From Cephalopachus bancanus (lineage: Eukaryota > Chordata > Mammalia > Primates > Tarsiidae): a DNA stretch of 64,000 nt. This document shows, piece by piece, positions 51,351-63,684 of the stretch. Both the position numbers and the translations under genes were made by a program. Numbering within the stretch: the stretch's first letter is position 1; every line of letters starts with the position of its first letter. The notes beneath the pieces are model-generated. The model saw only the letters and a list, made by a program, of their open reading frames with translations, had not been told where the DNA came from and did no database searches. Where the stretch lies: positions 1,499,001 through 1,563,000 of the forward strand of contig JAPVLO010000323.1 in the NCBI GenBank assembly GCA_027257055.1. Direction: 5' to 3'.

Positions 51351-51783
51351 GTATTTTACTTTTTAATTAGCTTGCTTTTTAATGAAGACAGAGCGACCTA
51401 GACATAGTAAGAGTTATTATAAGTACCTAATAATTATTCTTATTGTTTAAGGATTTTATTGTCAAATAAAATTCAGTGTTGTCTACATTTTCCTTCTAAG
51501 ATGGAGACTAAGTAAAACCATCAATTCCTGGGCTATACCACTTTATCTCACTTTTCTAGGAGGCTGGGTGTGGGAGAAAGGGCAAGAAGACATCCATGTA
51601 CAAATAAAATAAATTATTATTTACTGATTATTTTTCTTTATTCTTATCTTTAATTTTAAAGCAAGATTTGAATAAGTTTAATATTATACAGTACAACATT
51701 TTTATGGCAATTTCTTAGCAGTCTAAATAAATAAGAAGGGGGTTCTTGAACTACTCATAACTCCAACAAATAATCGGGCAGCC

Positions 51784-52504
51784 CAGGAGTTCCCAACCCC
51801 CAGAACACCTATCCCTGGCCTGTTGGGAACCCAGCTACACAGCAGGAGGTGAGCGGCAGATGAATGAGCAGAGCTTTATCTGTATTGACAGCTGCTCCCC
51901 ATTGCTCACATTATTGCCTAAACTCTGCCTTCTGTCAGATCATTGGGGGCATTATATTCTCATAGTGTGTGAACCCTCTTGTGAACCGCACATGAGAGGA
52001 ATCTAGGTTGTGTATGTACTCTTATTAGAATCGAATGCCTCGTGGTCTGAGGTGGAGCTGAGGTGGTGATGTTAGCACTGGGAAGTGGCTACAAATACAG
52101 ATTAACATTAGCAGTGAGGTTTAACTGCACAGAGACCATAATAAATCAATTGCTTGCAGACTTGTATCAAAATCCTATCAGTGAGTGGCAAGTGAATTGA
52201 TGTACTTCAATTGTACAGCTGCTTCTGGTGGCAGGCTTTAAGTCTGAATCCAACTTATTTTAGTCTGTGCATGGCCCACCCATTATTTTATTTACCCTTG
52301 CTATCCATGCCTCTGTGCCTCTTTCTTTTTAATGGTTTTATAATTATTTCATTATATATTATAATGTAATAATAATAGAAATAAAGTGCACAATAAATGT
52401 TATGTGCCTCAATCATCCTAAAACCATCTGCTCTCCCACCCTATCTGTGGAAAAACTGTCTTCACAAAACTGGTACCTGATGCCAAAAAGGTTGGGGACT
52501 GCTG
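51784..52504 (+). mobile_element. MER1-type hAT-Charlie element
   Basis: Starts CAGGAGTTCCCAACCCC and ends GGTTGGGGACTGCTG, the ends of the MER1 group of non-autonomous hAT transposons. It also shows the internal 'cagcaggaggtgagcggc' and 'gaggaatctaggttg' stretches of that family. Flanking octamers gggcagcc and aggtagcc agree at six of eight positions, as expected for an aged 8-bp target duplication. It is 721 bp with a longer internal part. Confidence 0.85.
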
Positions 52505-52615
52505 AGGTAGCCCCATCAGATATTGCACAGACACAATGCAAATGTGAATATGAATGCTGCTCTCTCTACAGACAGAGCAGACACGCTACTGCTACGTATA
52601 AGAGAATGAAATTTG

Positions 52616-52915
52616 GCCGGGCTCAGTGGTTTAGCCTATAGTCCCAGTGCTTTGGGAGGCTGAGTGGATTGCCTGAGCCCGCGGGTTCAAGACTTGCCCG
52701 GGCAACTTGGCGAGACCTCATCTCTACAATAAATCAAAAATTAGCTGGGCGTGGTAGTGCGCACCTGTAATTCCAGTTACTTGGAAGGCTAAGGTGAAAG
52801 GATCGTCGGAGCCCAGCAGGTGGAGGCTGCAGTGGCCAGGAGCAGCCACTGCACTCCAGTCTGGGTGACAGAGTGAGACTCCAACTCAAAATAAAATAAA
52901 ATAAAATAAAAAATT
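52616..52915 (+). repeat. Alu, (AAAAT)n tail
   Basis: 'ggccgggctcagtggtttag' to 'gagtgagactccaactcaaa' and ATAAA repeats. Confidence 0.93.
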
Positions 52916-53246
52916 ATAAAAAAATTTTTTTTTAAAAGAATGGAATTTAAAAGACAAAAAAATTCCTAGCATAAATAAGCCATGACAGACAAATTCATTG
53001 GCATGCATGTGTGTATATAAACACATATATAAATGCATGTTTATATATTTATGTATATATAAAATGCAAATCATGTAGTTAGTGAGTTCAATAAACACTT
53101 GAGAGTCTATTAAGTAAATACTAACAACAGTATCACTCCTGAGAGATGAGTCAATCCTATTGTCATCGTGGTAAGATGCTGAAGAGCCTGCCTAGGGGTC
53201 TAATGCAGAGCTCGTCTAAAACACTGACTCATAAAAACATCAGTGT

Positions 53247-53543
53247 TGCTGGGTGGAGTGGCTCATGACTGTAATCCCAGCATTTTGGGAAGTGGAGGCA
53301 AGAGGACTGCCTAAGCCCAGGGGTTCGAGATCAGCTTGGGCAACTTGGTGAGACTTCATTTATACAATAAATAAAAAAGAAAATTAGCCAGGCATGGTGG
53401 CATATGCCTGTTGTTCCAGTTACTTAGATGGCTAAGGTGGAAGGATTGCCTGAGCCCAGCAGGTCCAGGATGCAGTAGCTGTGATTGTGCCACTGCACTC
53501 TAGCCTGGGTGACAGAGTGAGACTCCAACTCAAAAATAAAAAA
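53247..53543 (+). repeat. Alu
   Basis: 'tgctgggtggagtggctcat' to 'gagactccaactcaaaaata'; flanks share tcagtgttg. Confidence 0.92.
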
Positions 53544-54901
53544 GTCAGTGTTGGGCAGACCAGTACCCAAAGTCTCTGGGAACCTCCCCTCCTACCTTCC
53601 CACTCATTTTATCAATTACTACTTTCACTATAGAGTCTGATACTTTATGTTAGATTCTCTCGACAGGGAGAATATACTGAGCATTTGCTCAGGTATGGGC
53701 TGAATAAGACAAGAGAGTATATTCCATCTTATATCTACTCTTAAAACACTCATAAAAATCAGGTAGATAGAAACCAGAAGAATACATAATCAAGGATTAA
53801 AATGTATAGCTGAACAATTCTGGACATCTGTACAGCGCTCTAAAGTTTATGGAGCATTTTTTTCATAGTCATTTAAATCATATAATTGACTTTAAGGATT
53901 CTAGCTCAGAGAGAAAAATAAGCTGAAGACATATGGCTAGTGAGCAACAGCTGGATCCTATGACTAACACCAACACTGTGTTCTTCCCATCATCCAAAGT
54001 TTCTTCTCTTAATGGTTATAGCTCAGGGAATGGAGAAGGCAGCACAGATGAGGTGCCTCCTAGCCTTGAGGGAATTGCAGCAGCTGGAGCAGATAAAAGA
54101 TCTCCAGTTGGGGAAGGGCAGAAGCAAAGGGCTACTGGATAAGGAAGAGCAATGAGGCAGCAGAGAATCTTCATGGCCAGAGGAGATGACTTTGCAAATC
54201 AATGAGGTACTGAGGACATTGAGGGTTGACGATTCCAGAATGAAGAGTACGGCTTAACTTGACTTACAAAAGAGAATCACTGTAAATTCTACAACTGAAT
54301 GCAAGCAGTATTGCAGGAAAATTAACCTGGTGAGGCACAGGAAATACACTGGGGCAGGAGTAGGGTGGGGAGAGAGAACTAAGGTAAGGGAACCAGGCAG
54401 GATCCTACTGCAGCCATTCAATAGTGAAGCAGGGAGCACTGAGAATAGGGGCGTGTCAGTGAAAATGACCAGGAATGAAGGAATTTAAGTGCAACTACAA
54501 ATGAAAATCTGACCGGTATTGGAGGATGAGAGAGATGGGGAAAGGGAAGAGAATTAAAGTTGGGCTGGTGAAAGGCTCAATCACAGAGTTAGTTAAGATT
54601 TCAATATTCAACGGAAGACCAAGGAGCAATATGGTGGATTTTGTTCTTTCATTTCAAAACAAGACTAATTATTAACGTAACTTGGGTTTTTTATCTTTAC
54701 TAAAGGTTTGGCACAGCTAAGTTTTGGCAGAGTACTACTCCAGAGAGCGAACCTAGTGAGAAACCGAAGGTGGTGAGATAGAAAGGCCATTTAGGTCCAG
54801 ATCTTAAAGAGACACAGGTACCATGTTGTGGAACCAACAATGGAATTTGTGAAAGGGAGTGACATGATCCTGTCAGTGCTGAATTTTAAATTTAGAGATT
54901 C

Positions 54902-55201
54902 AGTCAGGCACGGTGGCTCAAGCCTGTAATCCCAGCACTTTGGGAGGCCGAGATGAGAGGACTGCCTGAGCCCAGAGATTTGAGACCAGCCTGGGCAACT
55001 TGGCAAGACCCTGTCTCTACAATAAATCAAAAAAGCTAGCCGAGCGTGGTAGGGCATGCCCGTAGTTCCAGCTACTTGGAAGGCTGAGGCAGAAGGATCG
55101 CTGGAGCCCAGCAGGTTGAGGCTGCAGTGGCCGTGAGCATACCACTGCACTCCAGCCTGGGCGACAGAGTGAGACTCCAATTCCCTCCTCCGCCCCCAAA
55201 A
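54902..55201 (+). repeat. Alu, first of two in direct tandem
   Basis: 'agtcaggcacggtggctcaa' to 'gagactccaattccctcc'. The tail is C/A-rich instead of pure A. Confidence 0.92.
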
Positions 55202-55213
55202 GAGAGAGAAATT

Positions 55214-55504
55214 CAGCCAGGCTTGGTGGCTCAGCCTGTAATCCCGCGCCTTTGGGAAGCTGAGGTGAGTGGATTGCCTGAGCCCGTGGGTTCGAGACTC
55301 GCCTGGGAAGCGAGACCTCATTTCTACGATAAATCAAAAAAAATCAGCCGGGCGTGGTAGCGCATGCCTGTAATTCTGGCTACTTGGAAGGCTGAGGCGG
55401 TAGGATCGCCGGAGCCCAGCAGGTCGAGGCTGCGGTGGCCGGGAGCGGCCACTGCACTCCAGTCTGGGTGACAGAGTGAGACTCCAACTCAAAAAAAAAA
55501 AAAG
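55214..55504 (+). repeat. Alu, second of two, young subfamily
   Basis: Flanked by gagagaaattcag just upstream and again after its poly(A). It inserted next to the tail of the preceding Alu. Confidence 0.94.
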
Positions 55505-56238
55505 GGAGAGAAATTCAGAATTTGAAACTTTGGTAGCAGCATGGAGGACTAATTAGAAAGGTGAAACATACACAGGGAGGAGACCTGATAGTTCGGTAGA
55601 ACAAACATGAAAGACGGCTTTACAAGTGACTGTGAAGAGGAAAAGAGATAAAAAGAAATAAACTATCACATAGACTCTGGGCTCTTTAGGTATGCATCAG
55701 AAGGATGTGGTAGCACACTAGATAGTAAGGAGAGCTGGGAACCAAGGACAAGTGACCACCCTCACTTTGGCCACAGGGATAATGGAAGGCAGTGAGTGTG
55801 ACTTTTAAAGCACTGAGTTTGCAGTACTTATGGGCCATCCAGGTGGTGAGGTCTAGCAGGCAGTTGGAAATATACAGTGCTCAGTTCGTTAGGCTGTTCA
55901 TTTTTGCCAAAGATTCTGGCTAATGTTGGATTTAAAGACCTGTACTTAGTAATTTGGAAAAAAAAATTATTTAAAATAAGGAACTAAACACAACCTCACT
56001 CCTTCTCCCACATGAAGGGATCCATTTAATACCTTCTTTTCAGAATCTTTCCATTTAGACTTGGGAAATTTTAATTTTTTATGAAAACAACTGAGTTCAC
56101 TGAGATATAAAGTCTGCATGTTAGAAAACACACATAGGGAGATGCACACAGCTACAAAACACCTCCTTAAATAACTTCTATTTGACTGTCCAATTGGAGA
56201 TAAAGAGAAATGGAGGCAATCAAACACATTTTGTTTTT

Positions 56239-56306
56239 AAATAACTCCCTACCTCCCCTACTGCAGGTGCTCAAATAACTCCCTACCTCTCCTACTGCAG
56301 GTGCTC
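56239..56306 (+). repeat. 34-bp tandem duplication
   Basis: Units 56239-56272 and 56273-56306 differ at one base; each contains 'ctactgcaggtgctc'. Confidence 0.92.
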
Positions 56307-57992
56307 CTAATCATGAACTGCCAACTCACTAGCAAAACATGTAAGGCCATATTTTTCATCTTACTTCACTATCAAAAAGCTGCTACCTCTCCCAAGCTAG
56401 TTCAACTTTAATTTGTGCTCTAAACTACTGGTTGTAGAAATGGTGACTATATTTAGCATATCAACAGGGTTAATAGAAAATGAAGAAATTTCAGATGTCA
56501 TATGTATTATATTTTTTATAACTATCAATTTCCTTTCTTTGCTAGCTTTAATACAGTTAGAAAATATATTCTTGAGGAATTTAATTCTTAAAAATTGTCC
56601 TGAATTTGTTTTTCCCTACAGAATTTATCTCCATTTAATGTATTTACTGCTTATTTGTCTATTGTCTGTCTCCACCCATTAGGCAGTAAGCTCCAAGAGT
56701 AAATAAATATTTGAATGAATAATCACAGTGCTGTGATTATTTCAATTCAATAACCTAACATGTGCTTTTCCTTAGTAACTGTGCTTCAATGTCCATGCTC
56801 CAACTTAATTTTGAACTATGACTTCTTTTTATATACCAGAAAGAAATTATTTCAGGATGTGCATTGTGGTGGGACCTGGCGGGGCACTGAAGGTTATTGG
56901 TACAAAGGAATTAACATGGGAAGAACTATAGCCAAGTGTCAACCAAGGCTCCCAGGTTCTCCAGGTGATTTCTCTGTCCATTTGTCTTATGAGGAGGAGT
57001 TATAATGATTCTTCTTCCACCCACACGGTTCTGACTTCTGGTTTCTCTGATCTCAATTCCTGTTTGCAGCACCTGGGCTGAAACAAACCTGAGAGGGTCA
57101 AAACAAACCTGACTTTGACATCTGTTGTTTTCATTGTTTGGGGTTTTGATTTTTGTGTGTGTGGTTAACTTAGAGAAAGGTCTAAGCCTGAATTTCTACA
57201 CAGACCAGAGGCTCACATAACTTAAAATACAAGACAGACATTATACACTACTTTCCTCCTCAAGGTTCTTATTGTCTTTCTCTGTCCCCATTATAAAACC
57301 TAATAATTTCCTCATCATCCTGTTTGATGAGATAATCACAGTGACCATTTGCATTCATTACTCAACTTTTTTTTTTTCTGGTCAACTGGATTTAGCTAGT
57401 ATTAATTATTGCATAATCAAATCCAAAGAGAAACTATTACCTTACACCAAATTTATATTAAGAATGATATTAAAATTTCAAACTAAGAAACAAAAGGTAT
57501 AGTCTAAGTAATTTATGCTCAACTTTTCCATTTGGTGTCTAAATATATATTAGAAAAAATATTATGCTATTGCACTTTGTGAAACATAGTTGGTATATAA
57601 CCTAGGTTGTAACTTTTTAAGTCATTGGATTGGGACTAATTTAATTCATAGGCCAATAATTCCAAACATATCAATTGTATCAGCAAGGCACTATTTTAAA
57701 AGGCTCTCATCATTTGCATAGAAGACAATTCTCTTGACAGCATTCCTTTTTTGGGCAATGACTCAAATCAGCTAGACTGAAAATAAATCTAAAGGGTACA
57801 CAGCTGTCATGTAGCTGCAAGTAGCTTTTTGAACAGTAATTTGATTCATTTTTCCTTATTTATACTACTGGTTTTGCAAAGAGAATTGCAATCCAACAAA
57901 TGCATCCCCCCACTGTGAAGAGAGAACTTTTCAGTGTCCTATGGAGGGCTCTATTGGATTCCTTTGTCTTGAGGAACATAAGAAACTGCACA

Positions 57993-58300
57993 GGCCGGGC
58001 GCGATGGCTCAAGCTTATAAACCCAGCACTTTGGGAGGACGAGTTGTGGGGATTGTCTTGGCCCACAAATTCAAGAACAGCCTGGGCAACTTGGTGAGAT
58101 CTCATCTCTATCATAAATCAAAAAATTAGCCAGGCATGGTAGTGTACGCCTGTAGTTCCCGCTACTTGGAAGGCTGAGTTGGAAGGATCACCTGAGCCCA
58201 GTGGGTCCATGTTGGGGTAGTTGTGAGTGTGCCACTGCACTCCAGCCTGGGTGACAGGGTGAGACTCCAACTAAAAAAAAAAAAAAAAAAAAAAAAAAAA
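57993..58300 (+). repeat. Alu
   Basis: 'ggccgggcgcgatggctcaa' to a 28-base poly(A); flanked by agaaactgcaca and agaaactgtaca. Confidence 0.94.
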
Positions 58301-58964
58301 GAAACTGTACATAGTGATTTATTGATTTATTTAATGAGAAGCAGATATTTAAACTCAATGATCTATGTGAACCATTTATGAAATAAGAGTGCCAAAATTT
58401 AAGAACAAGATTTTATCAAAGGAACGATGGCATCAAAGTTTGAAGGACAGACAGGTACCAGACTGGGTTTCTACCTATATCTACTAGGTATAGGTACTTA
58501 TTTATTTTCATTGTAACATGACTTAATTACTGTTTTAACTTTTTATTATGGAAAATTTCAAAACATACACAAAAGTTGAAAGAGTAGTACAACGAAGCCC
58601 ATCTGTCCACCATTCTGATACAACAATCAGGATACCCACCCTCATTGGATTATTTGAAACAACTTCTAGATGCCATATTTGATCTGTCTTATTTCAGTAG
58701 CTATCTCTGAAACAGAGAGATGACCACAATATTATAATCATACTCAGTGGCATGTTCATAGGTATTTCTCAGTTCTTTGGGGGGGGGGAAGTCCCTGATT
58801 TGTGGTTTTTGCTGTTTTCCATGATATAAATATTCCCACCATGGCCAATGTCAAATTACCAACATGATGTCATTGAATATGGAGCTGAAAGAGATGTGTA
58901 TCACATCACTGTTTAGTACTCTCACTTTGCAGGCACATTAGACACAAATAACCTTAAGAGCATA

Positions 58965-59024
58965 AATAATAGCAAATTATAGTAAAATAATTAGAATAAT
59001 AGCAAATTATAGTAAAATAATTAG
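58965..59024 (+). repeat. Perfect 30-bp tandem duplication
   Basis: Units 58965-58994 and 58995-59024 are identical; each contains 'agcaaattatagtaaaat'. Confidence 0.95.
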
Positions 59025-59049
59025 AAAGTGATACATTTTAAGTATTACT

Positions 59050-59080
59050 TTTATTTATTATTATTATTATTATTATTGAA
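59050..59080 (+). repeat. (TTA)n tract
   Basis: About nine TTA units at the head of an Alu. Confidence 0.9.
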
Positions 59081-59342
59081 TCGAAGTCTCACTATATTGC
59101 CGAGGCTGGAGTGCAGCGGCATGCTCATGGTCACTGCAGCCTCGACCTGCTGGGCTCAGATGACCCTCCCTCCTTAGCCTTCCAAGTAGCTGGAACCACA
59201 GGCAGCTAATTTTTTCATTTATCATAGAGATGAGGTCTTGCCATGTTGCTCAGGCTGGTCTCAAACCCTTGAATTCAGGCAATCCTCTTGTCTCTGCCTC
59301 CCAAAGTGGTGGGATTACAGGTATGAGCCACCGCACCTGGCT
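59075..59342 (-). repeat. Alu
   Basis: (TTA)n head, 'gaatcgaagtctcactatat' to 'gagccaccgcacctggct'; flanks share tacttttattt. Confidence 0.92.
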
Positions 59343-62300
59343 ACTTTTATTTTTAATACTGTTAGTTTGTACCATTTAATTTTTTAATGGCTGTGTTCAA
59401 AAACTAGCTTGTGAAATTTCTAAGAACATAACACTTGGCTTTCACAAGCCTACATGTGTCAGCTCTAGTATACCACTGAAACACATTCAAATCATTAACA
59501 ATTCCTTAATATTATAAATTATCCACATTTCTTTGACACATCTCTTCTCTTTTTTACTTAGTAGTTGAGAAATATTTTAAGCAGGAAGGAAGAAGAAACT
59601 TTACCTCAGAAAGCTACACCAAGTGCTACTTTCTGTATATAGCTCAGTGGGCAGTTAAAGTCTGTTTCTAGGAAGTTAAATCTGACACCATCGTGAATAT
59701 GTACATTCATATCACTTGGGAGTCATGCGATGTGTTTATTTTGCTTTTATTGCCCATTCTCAGGCTCCCAAGAGAAAAAGAGTTTGAAAAGGAGGAGAGG
59801 AACTTGGCATAAGGGAAAATATGTCAATTTCTAGTAGACAACCATAACTAGATGGACATTTTGAGAGACAGAAGATTGCTAAGAAGATGTGAGATACTCT
59901 TCTATGCCTGATATATCCCACCATTGAAACTTGGTTTGCAAAAAGCCCTCTTTAAATGTGCCTTCCAGATCGGAATATGGCAGATTAGATGTGGCAGTGC
60001 CTAAACAGAAGTAAAACAGGGTTACTGCCATCCTTGATGAGAAGCCACACTGGACTCCACCTTGGGCTCTCACGGTCAAGTAAAACTCAAATCCAATCAA
60101 GGGCTAGTGTCTACCAGTACTCACTCAGACTCTACAATGTACATTTGGCCCCTCCCCACCATCACCAAATTTGGTCCCAGATTGCCTTTCCAATATTTCC
60201 CACTGTGCCTTTGAACATACCCTCTATTCCAGATAGACTAGTCTACCCACTATCAAAAAACCTCTTAATATGACATTTTTATTTAAAAAATTTTTTATTA
60301 TGAAAATTTCCTAACGCATATAAAAGTAGAAATAATATTATAAGGATCTGCCATATACCCATCACCCAGCTCCAACAATGATCAAAGCATATCACACCCA
60401 TGTCCAGGTTTGTTTTGAAGCAAACTCTGGATGTGTCATCCCATCCAAAATGATTTCAGTACTGTACAGCGTATATTCTCTCCTACGCATCTCTTCTCAA
60501 ACATTTCCCTTCCACCTCCTCTGCCTCTTTCCACATCTTATCTCCCCCTTGTGCAAGGCTCACCTCCTACGCTGCTTCCATTGAACTTGTTGTCAGTGAG
60601 TCACATGCCTCTTTCGGACATCTGTCTTACTGTTGTCCTGTTGTTCTCACATCTTAAGTTGGACACTTACTGTGCCATTGGCCTGGAAAGTGGAAACTTT
60701 TATCAGTGTACATAAAGTGCAATAATTTGTGCTTAATAGGGAAATAGTTAAAGGATAACCACTTGGTTTCATAAAGGTCATTAAGATTTGGTACAATTGT
60801 ATACATAACGCTGACCCAATTCCTTATGTGGTCACGTCTTAGCAAATGGTATAGAACAGGGCAAGCAGACACAGTATGTCAGGGTTGGGGGACACTGAAC
60901 GTGGAGGTAAATGGCCTGGGTTCTTGTCCTGACCTTTGGTGTACATGTTATTTTGGGTATATGATGTGACTTTTATGAGCCCACTCATAAAACAGGAATT
61001 TACTGCTGCCATTTTTCCTCTCTCCCTGAATAAATGGCAAGAATCAAATGTGATTATATGTAAAAAAGATGATTTTATAGTTGATAAAGCACATTGTTGA
61101 TGAACATCTTGATCTGTAAATACAGAAATGTTTGGTCTTATTATTAGACAAAAAGGAAACCCATTGCTTTGAATCCTGAATGTATAAGGAGCATATATTT
61201 AAACTCCCAACAGGAAAAAAAGGGAATGCAATAGTGTAGAACTTAGATGGGATTAGGAATCAACAGCTAACCCTGGGAGGAATGTAAAATCATACCTAGT
61301 GTCTTTCTTAGACCTCAAAAACCACTGCCTTATAATTAAAACAGAGAAATTGAGGGAGCCCTAAAAAGGGATTCCAAAAACACAATACATGTTTTCAGCT
61401 ATGTAAGGAAAATCCCTGTTACATTAAATATTTAAAATAAAAGGTAAAATTTAACATCTAACTCCCTCTTCAAATAAAACTACTAAATTATCCAATAAAA
61501 TGGTTTGAACTCCGAGTTTATGCTCTCCTAGGACATTCTCAAAGTCTCTGACTTTTCAACTCTGCATTCTGCCTTGCCAAAGAATAATCATTAACATCAA
61601 ACTGCAAACATCTATCACATTACACCAAGTACTATTTAAATGGGATGAAACTGGGGTCTCTTCTTCCTCCAATAGAAAAGGGGATTTTTAAAAAAAGTAG
61701 TGATCTAGAAGCCATACTACAAGCTTCATCACTGTACTGTGAGAGGTATGCACAAAGGCTCAGCCCATCTAAAGTACCCTTGGAGACACTACTGACAATA
61801 TTTTAAGTTTCTTATAAGTAAATAAAAATTATAAGAGTTGGAGAAAAGGCTTAAATTGTTTAAAATGCTGAACAATCTAGGCCAACACAGGAAAAAGGGT
61901 CAACTTTGGACCATAATACGACTTAGCAATTTTCGATAAAAACAACAGCTGCTGAGCCTGCTAAATCCAAATGAGATTATTAGGTCAAAATCACAAAAAT
62001 ACACAGAGAACATTTCAAAATTCCCAGCTCACTGACAATAAAGCAGCAAAACAGAATCTCATTAGGAAAGGAAACATTTTGTTTAGAAAGACCTTTTTTA
62101 TGACTTCGCCTTGTGTGACATCTCTAAGATGTTACTGGAGAGGAAAAACACTGTAAGAATCAAAAGTGTCTGCTCCAGAACAAGAATAGTTTCCTCCCCT
62201 CTACTCCCCTTTCCCTGTCATGAAGCCCCACTGCACACACCACATAACTAGGTATTCTTAAATCTTGTTCTCCACACACAGACATTTACAGAAATGTTTA

Positions 62301-63059
62301 AAATCATGGCTTGTTTTTTCAAAAATGAGATATTATTAGAATAAACTTTCTCTTGTACAGATTTGCTTTACAATAAGGAAACTATTTGAGTCACTGATTT
62401 TGTTCCCTTTGTGCACAACAAAAAAAGAAAGAAGTTCTAAGACTCCTAACAAATAGAAATGAGAAAAATAAAAAAAAAAATGAGAATTTATACTCTGTAG
62501 ACTTTTGTTACTGTGAGTCTTGTTATCCATGATGATCAATTAGCATAAAAGGATTTTCAAGGTTAGAGTCTACATATCTCAAAATATGCATTACAGATGT
62601 GAAGGACCATAGTTGTTTTTCTTTTTTAAACTCATCTATTTGCTGAATAAGGTTGAATTTCAAAGAATGTAAAAAATGAACAACTTTCAGGCCAGAACAA
62701 AAATTTAGAGGCTTTTGTGATCTGGTCCTGGGACAGCAATAATTTCTTCTAATTCATCTGCAGCTTTTTCATTAGATCAACAACTAAGCAAGACTATTTT
62801 TTAAGCACTAAGTAATTTGACTCTAAAAATAATCCAGAAAAAGTCAGTTTAAGCTTAGTTAAACTGACTAAGACAAATTACAAAAGACAAATCAGGTGGA
62901 ACTTGCTATAATATTTCCTCCCTAGTAGATAAGACAAAACAAATCCAGTGTGAGGACCCATAGTCCCTAATAAGTAGCTGATGTGAGTTTGAAGTAGTTT
63001 AATACACTTTTGTATTATAACCATCATGGATGCCAGTGTTCATCACAATATAACTATAT

Positions 63060-63215
63060 TTAACCATTCTTCTAAGTGCTTTACATCAATGAACTTATTT
63101 AAAGCTCTTAACCCCATGAGATTTTCTCCACTTATGGATTAGGTAACTGAGACAGTTATGTGACTCATCTAAACTTGTACAACTAGTAAACTCATAATAG
63201 CAAAACTAGCATCGA
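63060..63215 (-). mobile_element. MIR fragment
   Basis: 'aagtgctttacatcaatgaa' with cttattt, and 'ggattaggtaactgagac' with tgactcatctaaacttg, match an antisense MIR. Confidence 0.5.
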
Positions 63216-63294
63216 TGTGAATAATCTTCAAAGATATCTTTGGGAGAAATAAAAAGTAACTTAGCTCAATGGAATGAACAGGTAAAACATGCGT

Positions 63295-63480
63295 GTATGC
63301 ATTCATTCATTCATTCAGTAGATATTTAGTGGTCATTACATGGTGAATGGCAGTGGAGAACCAACAAGGTAAACAAAATCAATGCTGTCCTTCAACAGAT
63401 GCTAACCCTACCTCATGGAATTTACAGTCTGGAGATACAGACACAGATTAAACAAATAGCTACTCAATTATTTTACTACA
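63295..63480 (-). mobile_element. L2-like fragment
   Basis: 'attcattcattcattcagta' with gatatttagtgg, then 'acctcatggaatttacagtc' with tggag, fits an antisense L2 3' end. Confidence 0.5.
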
Positions 63481-63509
63481 ATCATAAGTGAGCCAGATGG
63501 AAGAGGGTA

Positions 63510-63527
63510 GAGAGAGAGAGAGAGACC
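63510..63527 (+). repeat. Short (AG)n tract
   Basis: Seven to eight AG units. Confidence 0.85.
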
Positions 63528-63684
63528 ATCCTGAAAGCCCTGAGGCTCAAAGGAGCTACCAAGGAAGCAGAGACTGAGCCACTGTGAGGACTGTACCAGA
63601 GAGCTCAAAAACTTGCCCTAGCAGATGACACTCCTCACCAGTCCCTCACCTAAAGGTGGGTATGGGCTCAATAAAATTTTTAAA

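Larger units (their letters stand above)
54240..55870 (-). mobile_element. L2-like stretch interrupted by two Alus
   Basis: Purine-rich text such as 'aaagggagtgacatgatcct' before the Alus (54902-55503) and 'cagcatggaggactaattag' with aaaggtg after them resembles one antisense L2. The assignment is by wording only. Confidence 0.4.

Noticed and set aside
54791..55321. 176-codon open frame on the minus strand
   Set aside because: Runs through two Alus; Alu antisense text gives long open frames without coding meaning.
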